Below are positions 57,586-64,000 of a stretch of DNA of 64,000 nucleotides, piece by piece. A program made the position numbers and the translations under genes. The notes below the pieces were generated by a model that saw nothing but the letters and a program-made list of their open reading frames with translations, was not told the origin of the DNA and did no database searches. The stretch is taken from contig CAWDQE010000021.1 in NCBI GenBank assembly GCA_963804375.1, positions 496,001-560,000 on the forward strand, written 5' to 3'. The stretch comes from JANXQG01 sp963804375 (GTDB lineage: Bacteria > Planctomycetota > Planctomycetia > Pirellulales > Thermoguttaceae). Position 1 is the stretch's first letter. The number at the start of each line of letters is the position of its first letter.

Positions 57586-57954
57586 TCAAGGGCGCACCCC
57601 CTCGATGTGGAACTGGACAAGGTACTTGCACTCCTCGTCGCCGATCGGCAAGTGGTTGAGATTGCGGAGCGACTTGATCTTCTCGGGGTCAAACTCCTCC
57701 TCGCCTACGATCAACGACAGTCGCTTTCCGACGAACCCCTCGCCCTGCTCGATGAAGAGATACGATGCGCTCGGGTTGTGCTCCACGTTGTCGTGGGTCA
57801 GGCGGTTGCCCATGATGAACGAACAACTCTGATCGTCGTCGTTCTCCAGAAACAGGGGTTTGGCGTAAATCGCCTGATTCACCTGTCCAGCGGCGTCGGT
57901 GGTTGCCAGGACACCAAACCCCTTGGCTTTCTCGAAGTATTCGCGGAGTGTCAT
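57586..57954 (-). CDS. Pyridoxamine 5'-phosphate oxidase-like split-barrel flavoprotein
   Basis: A 122-residue protein with the PNPOx-like FMN-binding split-barrel pattern: an N-terminal helix (MTLREYFEKAKGFGVLATTD), the first strand with TTDAAGQVNQAIYAKPLFL, the central FIMGNRLTHDNVEHNPSASYLF and the last strand YLVQFHIEGVRP. This small single-domain form is usually a general stress or F420/FMN/heme-binding protein rather than a true pyridoxine oxidase. It is cytoplasmic. Hairpin repeats follow its stop. Confidence 0.78.
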   Translation of the reverse strand: MTLREYFEKAKGFGVLATTDAAGQVNQAIYAKPLFLENDDDQSCSFIMGNRLTHDNVEHNPSASYLFIEQGEGFVGKRLSLIVGEEEFDPEKIKSLRNLNHLPIGDEECKYLVQFHIEGVRP

Positions 57955-58032
57955 GTTAGTCCCTTTCCAGGAAAGAACTCGGTTCTCATCTGCATCGCTT
58001 TATCGTAGTGTTCCCGGGGGTGGCAGGCAACC

Positions 58033-58701
58033 TCACACCTTCACAGAATACTCGATTCCGTCTCCGAGAGGCAGCGTGGCTGTGACAAAGCCATTGGCGG
58101 GATTACGAACGAAATCAAGGTACGCGGCCACGTCGTCGGGGAAAAGGGTCACGTCATCGGCCAGGACGACGGAGCCCTGGCGAAGGCTGGGCATCACGAC
58201 CTTCAACACGTCGGGATAGATGGGCTTCCAGCCGTCGAGGAACAGCAAGTCCACGGTGCCCGTATCCCGCAGGGTTTGCAGCGCATCGCCCGCGCGAATG
58301 TCGGCAAATTCCGAGAGCCCTGCCTCGGCAAGATGCTGGTTGGCTTTGGCCACCTTGCTGTCTTCAAGTTCGGAACCGATGACCATGCCGCCGCCGTTGT
58401 CTTTCAAGGCGGCGGCAAAGTAGATGGTCGATACGCCGAACGACGTGCCGAACTCCACGATCCGCCGGGCCGAAATGGAGCGGGCCACGCCATACAGGAA
58501 TCGTCCCGCGTCCCTGGAAACGGGCAGCAAGGCGTCGGACATCAACGCGGCCTTCTGCCGCGAAGTGGCGGCGTTCCAGACGGCTTCGTTGCCGCGAACA
58601 TTTTGGACGATGGCCTCGTCGCGGGAATCGGCCAAGGAATGCAGCCGTTCTACGACATTGTGAACTTCAGGGAGCAAGAGGGTGTTCAACGTAGGTTCCA
58701 T
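58033..58701 (-). CDS. Class I SAM-dependent O-methyltransferase
   Basis: A 222-residue methyltransferase of the catechol/caffeoyl-CoA type. Motif I is VEFGTSFGVSTIYFA, the acidic residue after the second strand is GSELED, and VDLLFLDGWKPIYPDVL supplies the motif with the metal/catalytic Asp; LADDVTLFPDD follows. The N-terminal helices (LPEVHNVVERLHSLA) form the usual cap. I chose the ATG at 58701 because it gives the family-length N-terminus; a longer frame to 58839 would overlap the upstream gene. It begins 26 bases after the pectate-lyase-like stop, so the two may be co-transcribed. The substrate is not known. Confidence 0.83.
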   Translation of the reverse strand: MEPTLNTLLLPEVHNVVERLHSLADSRDEAIVQNVRGNEAVWNAATSRQKAALMSDALLPVSRDAGRFLYGVARSISARRIVEFGTSFGVSTIYFAAALKDNGGGMVIGSELEDSKVAKANQHLAEAGLSEFADIRAGDALQTLRDTGTVDLLFLDGWKPIYPDVLKVVMPSLRQGSVVLADDVTLFPDDVAAYLDFVRNPANGFVTATLPLGDGIEYSVKV

Positions 58702-58726
58702 ACTTTCATGCTTACATTTGGCGAAT

Positions 58727-61096
58727 TCACGGGTCAGGGCCCTGGAAGGCAACGGTACGCGTGTCGGGGATCTCCAGGCAGGTCGCATTGTTGCGAGCAC
58801 CAAATCGCGAAGCGCCGGATTGCGCCCGAAGTTCGACACAGCTTTCTCCCTTGCCGGTCGTGCAAATCACGCGCTGCAGCCGAACGTCGGTGACGCCGGG
58901 CGCGACCGGCTGCGGACTCCAAATGCGGGCCTCGCGGAGCGGCCGAAGCATGTCGAGAACCGCCTGCTCATCGGTCTTGCCGCGGTTGTCGAGCCGGCCG
59001 AAACCGTTCTTGAGCTTGCTCTCGTCGCCGCCATTGAGATTGCACTCTAGCATCATCGCCTTGGCCGGCGGCTTGGACGTGTCGCGCCACACGCCGTCGG
59101 CGTCGACGTCCTTGCACGGCGCCCAGAACATGTTGCCCAGGCACAACACGCCGCAGCGGGCGCCGTCGCCGGCGATGTCGATGCGGGCTGGAAACGCAGT
59201 ACCGACGGGAAGCAGCATGCTCGTCAGGAGGGCGAACTGGCCCTGGAAGTCGCGGACCTGTACGAGGGGCTTCTCGGGCGAGGTTTTGTAAGAAAACCGG
59301 GTGGCGTCCACGGATAATGAGCCCGCGTCGTCCAAGAGGATGCCCTGGGGACTGTCGCCGCTGACCTCGTGGTAAACACTCCGCACCACCAGCCGGCCGC
59401 CGCGGGCGACGTGGTACTGGGCCTCGGCGGTGCCCGTGGCCCCGCAGAGCACCGAGACCTGGCCCGGCGCGGGCTTTCCCGCCTGCCGTAGCGGTCCGCC
59501 GAGCACGCTGACCCACCTGCGGCAGAACGTGCCTCCCTGAAGACAGCGGAGCAGGACGTCGCTCTGCTCTACGCCCGCCACCACCACGCCCCCGCCGTTC
59601 TCCTGCGGGCTCCGCCCGGAGACGTTCAATTGGTCGCAGAAAACCTTGCCGCCTAGCTGGTCGCAGCCCTCGACCACAATCCCCGCGGCGCGGCCCGCCT
59701 GCAGCGACAGGTCGCGGAGCGTCGCCCGGCTGGGACCCTCCAGGCGGAACATCGGCCCGGCGCCGCTGCCGGTCCATTGCAGGACCGTGGCCGTCTCCGC
59801 CGCGCCGTCGCCGACGACCGGCACGTCGCAGTCGGGCGGGATGACGATCGTGCGGTCGATCTTGTACGTGCCCTTGGGGAGGTGAACCAGCGCATGTCTC
59901 CTCACCAGCTTCGCCGCCTCGTCGATGGCCTTCTGGATGACCGTCGCGCTGGCCGTTGCCGGCAACTCCCATACCTTGCGGTCGCGACGGGGCGGCGTGG
60001 GGGGAAGCATCGGCGGGTCGCTGCTGACGGTCTCAGGCGCCACGATCTTCTCGGCGTACCGCACGCACCGTCCCGCGGCCTTCACGGGGTTCGCCACCGT
60101 GTAGGTGTTGCCCACCAGCGCCTGGTCGCCCCAGGTCATGACGATGGCCGGCTTGTCGCTGCCCGGCCGGCTCTTGATGACGTTGTCCATCACCAGGTAG
60201 GGGCCGCCGTTGCCCAGGCGGATGGCGAAATCGCCCGTGGGCTCGATGACCCGGTTGCCGCTGATCAACGTCGGGGAGCCCCAACTGTGCCCGCCGGCAA
60301 AATCGAGGAAGCAGGCCGAACCGATCGACGTGTTGCCCACGAAGGAGAAGACCATCAGGTTGACGCTGGCGATGTCGGCTTTCTTGGAGCGCAGGAAGAG
60401 GCACTGGTAGGCGTGGAAGTTGCCCGCCCCGTTGTAGAGCCCGTAGTCGCAGTCCTCGAAACGGCAATGCCAGGCCCAGATGTCCATGGAGTTGAAGTTA
60501 TTGGTTTGCAGCCCGCGGGAGCAGTGGCGGAACGTGCAGCGGAGGACCTCGTTCTCGGCCTGACCGTTATCGGCGGTGGCCATCGACATGCCGGCGCCAG
60601 CGTCCTGAAAAACCATGTCGGACGTCTCGTTGTAGGTCGAGAAGGCATCGCCGTAGGCCAGCGCCACGTCGGCCTTGCCGGCGCCGTCCAGCGTCAGACG
60701 GCTGATCTTCGAGTACCAGGCATCGTACTTCAGCATCATGCCGCGTGGCTTGCCGTCCCAGCGGAGGACGGTCGTGGCGGGATCTTCGCCAACGATCGTG
60801 ACCCCCATGCAGTCGGTGTGCGCCTTGCGCACGGTCTTGATCGTGCCGGTGATGCGGTACTTGCCTGCCGGGAAGTAGAGCACGCACGAGTCCTTGTGCA
60901 GCCGCAAGTCGTCCAGGGCCTTCTGGATCGCCGCCGTGTCGTCGGCCCGGCCGTCGCCGATGGCGCCGTAGTCCGTCTTGACATTCTTCCAGCCGTCCAG
61001 CGGACCGACGAACTCCTCGTCGCCCAGGGCCGGGTTGCCGGCCACGGTGAAAACCACGGCCACGATGCCTGCGAAGATAATGCGGTTCAGTTTCAT
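58727..61096 (-). CDS. Secreted beta-helix protein, pectate lyase/GH28-like
   Basis: A 789-residue exported protein with a signal peptide (LNRIIFAGIVAVVFTVAGNPALG) and an excellent GGAGG before the ATG at 61096. It contains two copies of the Pectate_lyase_3 start motif: VKTDYGAIGDGRADDTAAIQ at about 40-60 and ATVIQKAIDEAAKLV near 385-400, each followed by a right-handed beta-helix (GNRVIEPTGDFAIRLGNGG; RDLSLQAGRAAGIVVEG). The fold is that of polysaccharide lyases and GH28-type hydrolases. A catalytic constellation cannot be assigned, so it may bind or cleave an extracellular glycan. It is divergent from the Gfo/Idh/MocA gene. Confidence 0.8.
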   Translation of the reverse strand: MKLNRIIFAGIVAVVFTVAGNPALGDEEFVGPLDGWKNVKTDYGAIGDGRADDTAAIQKALDDLRLHKDSCVLYFPAGKYRITGTIKTVRKAHTDCMGVTIVGEDPATTVLRWDGKPRGMMLKYDAWYSKISRLTLDGAGKADVALAYGDAFSTYNETSDMVFQDAGAGMSMATADNGQAENEVLRCTFRHCSRGLQTNNFNSMDIWAWHCRFEDCDYGLYNGAGNFHAYQCLFLRSKKADIASVNLMVFSFVGNTSIGSACFLDFAGGHSWGSPTLISGNRVIEPTGDFAIRLGNGGPYLVMDNVIKSRPGSDKPAIVMTWGDQALVGNTYTVANPVKAAGRCVRYAEKIVAPETVSSDPPMLPPTPPRRDRKVWELPATASATVIQKAIDEAAKLVRRHALVHLPKGTYKIDRTIVIPPDCDVPVVGDGAAETATVLQWTGSGAGPMFRLEGPSRATLRDLSLQAGRAAGIVVEGCDQLGGKVFCDQLNVSGRSPQENGGGVVVAGVEQSDVLLRCLQGGTFCRRWVSVLGGPLRQAGKPAPGQVSVLCGATGTAEAQYHVARGGRLVVRSVYHEVSGDSPQGILLDDAGSLSVDATRFSYKTSPEKPLVQVRDFQGQFALLTSMLLPVGTAFPARIDIAGDGARCGVLCLGNMFWAPCKDVDADGVWRDTSKPPAKAMMLECNLNGGDESKLKNGFGRLDNRGKTDEQAVLDMLRPLREARIWSPQPVAPGVTDVRLQRVICTTGKGESCVELRAQSGASRFGARNNATCLEIPDTRTVAFQGPDP

Positions 61097-61469
61097 GGGC
61101 GCCTCCAAGGTCAAGATCCTGCTTGATCTGGCGATTATGGCACATCGGCGGGCGACCTTCCAGCACCGCCTGCCAAATTCCCTGGACAAAGGAGGGGGAA
61201 ATTTCCACATCGGTACTGGAACGGGACTTTCGCCTGGAGTATACTTGCGCCCATCCTGGCCATCTTCCAGCGTTAGAATTTGTTGCAAGACCGAGGCAAC
61301 GCCAGTCGTTTTCCGAGATCATCGTAAGGTTTTGAAACTGCCGAGTAGGGTGGGCCGAGTTCTACGAGTCCCACCGAGAACACGCCAAATCAAGGAATCA
61401 AGGATGGTGGGACTCGTAGAACTCGGCCCACCCTACTCGGATCCCCACCTAACAGGAAAGGTCCCCTCC
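61097..61469. other. Divergent intergenic region with a 35-bp perfect inverted repeat
   Basis: It lies between the leftward beta-helix gene and the rightward oxidoreductase gene. Apart from the inverted repeat at 61341-61440 there is no gene. GTATACTT around 61237-61245 could be part of a leftward promoter, without a clear -35 box. Confidence 0.5.
61341..61440. repeat. Perfect 35-bp inverted repeat
   Basis: Arms 61341-61375 and 61406-61440 are exact complements over 35 bases (start CCGAGTAGGGTGGGCCGAG) with a 30-base spacer. The right arm ends 30 bases before the oxidoreductase start codon. In RNA it would form a very stable hairpin in the 5' leader. It may be a mobile palindromic element or a regulatory structure. 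Confidence 0.85.
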
Positions 61470-62810
61470 ATGAGCGACACGAAACCCACACGTCCCAGCA
61501 CGATCCCGTTGCGGACCGCCTCCCGCCGCGAGTTCCTCAAACGTTCGGCGCTGGCGGGCATCACGGCGGCCACCGCCAGCTTGAGTATATCACGCGCCGC
61601 CCATGCCGCAGGGAGCGACCTGCTGCGCGTGGCCCTCATCGGCGCCGGCGGACGCGGATCCGGCGCCGCCGAAAACATCCTCAGCACGAAGGCCAACGTG
61701 AAACTGGTTGCCGTGGCCGACGCCTTCGAGGACCGCATCGAAAGCTCGCTGAAGAACCTTGCACGGCTGCAGAAGGATCGGGTCGACGTGCCCCAGGAGC
61801 GGCGGTTCGTCGGGCTGGACGCCTACCAGAAGGCGATCGACTGCGGCGTGGATCTGGTCTTGCTCTGTTCACCCCCCGGTTTCCGTCCCGGACATTTCGA
61901 GGCCGCCGTGAAGGCCGGCAAGCATGTGTTCATGGAAAAGCCCGTGGCCACCGACGCGCCCGGACTCCGCCGCATCGTGGCAGCCAACCAGGAGGCCAAA
62001 CAGAAGAAGCTGCTCGTGGCCGTCGGACATCACCTGCGGCACGAAACGAAGCACCTGGAAGTCGTCAAGCGGATCCACGACGGCGTCATCGGGGACGTGA
62101 AGTACATGCGCGTTTACTTCAATGCCAGCGGCATCTGGAACCGTCCGCGGAAGCCGGGACAAACGGAAATGCAGTACCAGGTGTCCAACTGGTACCACTT
62201 CACGTGGCTCAGCGGCGACCACATCGTGGAACAGCATGTCCATGACATCGACGTTGGCAACTGGATCAAGCAAGCGCACCCCGTGCGGGCCGAAGGGATG
62301 GGCGGACGCCAAGTCCGCTTCCAGCCGGGCATCGGCGAGATCTACGATCATCACGCCGTGGAATTCGAATACGCGGACGGGTCGCGCATGTTCAGCTACT
62401 GCCGGCAGATCCCTGACTGCTGGGACAGTTTCTCGCAACACGCCCACGGCACCAAGGGGCATGCGAGCATCGAGGGGCATGGAACCAGCGAACTGTTCGT
62501 CGACGGCCAGAAAACCTTGAAATGGAAACGCACCGCCGATGGTCATCAGGTCGAGATGGACGACCTGGTCGCCGCCCTGCAGGCCGGCCAAGCCTACAAC
62601 GAAGCCGATTGGGCCGCCGATTCGACGATGACCGCCATTCTCGGGCGGATGGCGACCTACTCGGGGAAAATGGTCGAGTGGGACGCGGCCTTCGCCTCCC
62701 AGCTCGACCTGGCCCCCGCTCATTGGACGTGGGACGCCGAACCGAAGTCCAAGGCCGATGCCAACGGCATTTACCCGTGCGCCACCCCCGGGGTGACCCA
62801 GGCCTGGTAG
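61470..62810 (+). CDS. Tat-exported Gfo/Idh/MocA family oxidoreductase
   Basis: A 446-residue NAD(P)-dependent sugar or cyclitol oxidoreductase of the Gfo/Idh/MocA family. It has a Tat signal (SRREFLKRSALAG, then ITAATASLSIS) and AGGAAAGG before the ATG at 61470. The Rossmann motif is VALIGAGGRGSG, the EKP motif is MEKPVATDAPG, and the C-terminal alpha/beta domain includes HHLRHETKHLEV and VHDIDVGNWIKQAHPVRAEG, with the His/Asp pair seen in the family. Tat export suggests it folds with cofactor and works outside the cytoplasm, on sugars released by neighbours such as the beta-helix protein. The substrate is unknown. Confidence 0.93.
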   Translation: MSDTKPTRPSTIPLRTASRREFLKRSALAGITAATASLSISRAAHAAGSDLLRVALIGAGGRGSGAAENILSTKANVKLVAVADAFEDRIESSLKNLARLQKDRVDVPQERRFVGLDAYQKAIDCGVDLVLLCSPPGFRPGHFEAAVKAGKHVFMEKPVATDAPGLRRIVAANQEAKQKKLLVAVGHHLRHETKHLEVVKRIHDGVIGDVKYMRVYFNASGIWNRPRKPGQTEMQYQVSNWYHFTWLSGDHIVEQHVHDIDVGNWIKQAHPVRAEGMGGRQVRFQPGIGEIYDHHAVEFEYADGSRMFSYCRQIPDCWDSFSQHAHGTKGHASIEGHGTSELFVDGQKTLKWKRTADGHQVEMDDLVAALQAGQAYNEADWAADSTMTAILGRMATYSGKMVEWDAAFASQLDLAPAHWTWDAEPKSKADANGIYPCATPGVTQAW

Positions 62811-62842
62811 CCGGTCTTGCTGCCGAAACCGCCGGCAGCGGC

Positions 62843-62875
62843 AAAAAGCCGGCCGGTCTTCGCGAGCCGGCCGGC
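62843..62875 (-). terminator. Rho-independent terminator for the leftward gene
   Basis: Arms 62848-62856 and 62867-62875 form a 9-bp GC stem (GCCGGCCGG against CCGGCCGGC). On the minus strand the stem is followed directly by TTTTT (62843-62847 read in reverse). It lies 20 bases after the stop of the leftward Ig-like gene and may also serve the convergent oxidoreductase gene. Confidence 0.75.
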
Positions 62876-62895
62876 ACGGGTCGGCGCGTCATCGA

Positions 62896-64000
62896 CTATT
62901 GAACGTGAATGACGAATCTTTGCGTCGCTGTGCCGACCCGCTCGGTGGTGGTGGCCAGCACCTTTTCGTTGCCCCAGACGAGCGCCTTTTCATCCAGCTT
63001 CCGCACCTGCCGGTCAATGGTTGCGGTGATCGCAACCTGCACTTCGCCCGCGGCGTCGGGAGTGCCGGAGAGCACGCCCGTGGCCTCGTCGATCTTGAGC
63101 CAGGCCGGCCCGCGGTCGAGCGTGAACCGGGGCTTCTCGATGTCAAAGTAGCCGCTGACCTGGTCGCCGCCCTTCATTCGCGCGGTGAGGGCGCCGAGCG
63201 AGCGATTGGCATGCGCCTGGTAGCGGTACTCGGCGCCGAGCTTGGCTGTCCGCAGGGGCTTGCTGTAGATCGTGGGCCGCGGCCCCGTCGCGTAGTCGGA
63301 AGGCCCGCTGCGCTTGCCTTGTTCGTCCACCGCCACCACGCGGTAATAGGTCTTGTTGGCTGCGGGCGAGGAAACGTCGCCGCCCATCACGGCCAGTTCC
63401 GTGGCCGTGGTCTCGGCGACGAAGTTCGCCGGGAAGCGGGGATTCCAGGCCGCCATTTCCGTCTGAGTCACACCGACGGTGCTTTGGAACGGCTCATCGG
63501 CGACCGTAAAACCCTTCTCGTCGCTGCCATAGACCCGGTACTTGGCCGGCTTCTTCCCCACCGGGTTGGCCTGCCACTTGAGGATCCCCACGCCCTTGGC
63601 CTGATCGTAGTCCAGCGTCACCTGCTGCGGAAACGCCACTCCGCGCACGGTGAAGCTCCACGTCTTGCTCCACGGCCCCCAGACTCCTTTGTCGTTCATC
63701 GCCCGCACGTGCCAGTAATACTTCCGGTCAGGCGTCAGCAGCCCCGGCAGGGCGAGCGTGTATTGGCACTTGGGGGTGGCGCTGAGGATGCTGCCGTACT
63801 TGTCCCTCTCGGTGGTCGCGTCGGCCGTCCGCGAGATGAGCTTATAGAAGTCCATCGACAGCGGCAGTTTGAGGTCAGCGCGCTTCGACAGCTCGAACTG
63901 GTAGTCCCCGACCTTACCGCCGCCGCGAACTTCCGCTGCGGTCCACTTGAACACGACGTCCGTGCCATCGCTCTGGCCGCCGTCCGGCGGATTCACCGCC
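62896..64000 (-). CDS. Fibronectin III/Ig-like exported protein, 3' part
   Basis: The C-terminal 367 or so residues of a longer protein whose 5' end lies beyond the right edge; the frame is still open at the boundary. It contains a fibronectin-like domain (KYYWHVRAMNDKGVWGPWSK), a second beta-sandwich (ILKWQANPVGKKPAKYRVYG) and a cadherin-like putative Ig domain near the end (GPAWLKIDEATGVLSGTP, then DAAGEVQVAITATID). Such modules are usual in secreted planctomycete proteins that bind polysaccharide or other surface molecules. No catalytic motif is visible in this part. A terminator follows the stop. Confidence 0.75.
   Translation of the reverse strand, partial: AVNPPDGGQSDGTDVVFKWTAAEVRGGGKVGDYQFELSKRADLKLPLSMDFYKLISRTADATTERDKYGSILSATPKCQYTLALPGLLTPDRKYYWHVRAMNDKGVWGPWSKTWSFTVRGVAFPQQVTLDYDQAKGVGILKWQANPVGKKPAKYRVYGSDEKGFTVADEPFQSTVGVTQTEMAAWNPRFPANFVAETTATELAVMGGDVSSPAANKTYYRVVAVDEQGKRSGPSDYATGPRPTIYSKPLRTAKLGAEYRYQAHANRSLGALTARMKGGDQVSGYFDIEKPRFTLDRGPAWLKIDEATGVLSGTPDAAGEVQVAITATIDRQVRKLDEKALVWGNEKVLATTTERVGTATQRFVIHVQ

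Overview
The window reads as a high-GC planctomycete chromosome, probably of the Pirellulales type. This rests on gene content: an ECF sigma factor beside a Ser/Thr kinase fused to WD40 and TPR repeats, a DUF1559 protein, a PEP-CTERM repeat protein, NPCBM and PQQ-like beta-propeller secreted proteins, Tat-exported Gfo/Idh/MocA and aldo/keto-reductase-like proteins, and an EF-G with the AHIDSGKTT P-loop of the spd/mitochondrial EF-G1 clade. I see no tRNA, rRNA or CRISPR array.

Layout. 1-2.5 kb: the 5' part of a radical SAM gene running off the left edge, a small hypothetical gene, a truncated haloacid dehalogenase and two other gene fragments. 2.5-9.6 kb: a giant kinase-WD40-TPR-propeller gene (one frameshift) and its ECF sigma factor. 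9.6-16.7 kb: a repeat-rich block holding a Gly-rich Tat-secreted protein and a 1,411-residue PEP-CTERM repeat protein, bracketed by copies of one hairpin repeat. One copy carries a 111-bp MITE-like insertion with an 11-bp target duplication. 16.7-20.7 kb: a phytanoyl-CoA dioxygenase-like enzyme, a beta-barrel protein and a disordered charged protein. 20.7-33.7 kb: mfd, a parvulin-type prolyl isomerase, EF-G, an ABC-F ATPase and a large secreted hydrolase-like protein. 33.7-37.1 kb: a MazEF-like pair with a truncated toxin, a chromate transporter, transposase remnants and an aldo/keto-reductase-like protein. 37.2-45.1 kb: a heavy-metal RND efflux set (inner-membrane pump, adaptor, a small CPIC protein and a divergent TolC-like lipoprotein). 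45.4-57.3 kb: three PQQ-like beta-propellers, a polytopic membrane protein, a LamG/NPCBM protein and a DUF1559 protein. 57.5-64 kb: a flavin split-barrel protein, an O-methyltransferase, a beta-helix pectate-lyase-like protein, a Tat-exported Gfo/Idh/MocA oxidoreductase and a partial fibronectin/Ig-like protein.

How it fits together. Housekeeping DNA repair and translation genes (mfd, EF-G, ABC-F) sit among accessory loci for envelope sensing, surface structure, metal export and extracellular polymer use. The ECF sigma and kinase are likely one regulatory unit. The RND genes are one efflux system. The 58-63 kb genes suggest carbohydrate handling.

Two features cut across the window. First, eight genes are split by nine single-base frameshifts while otherwise staying open and conserved. 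This looks more like consensus sequencing error than decay, but only reads can decide. Second, several unrelated palindromic repeats occur between genes, and one near-perfect 28-bp-arm palindrome lies in frame inside mfd.
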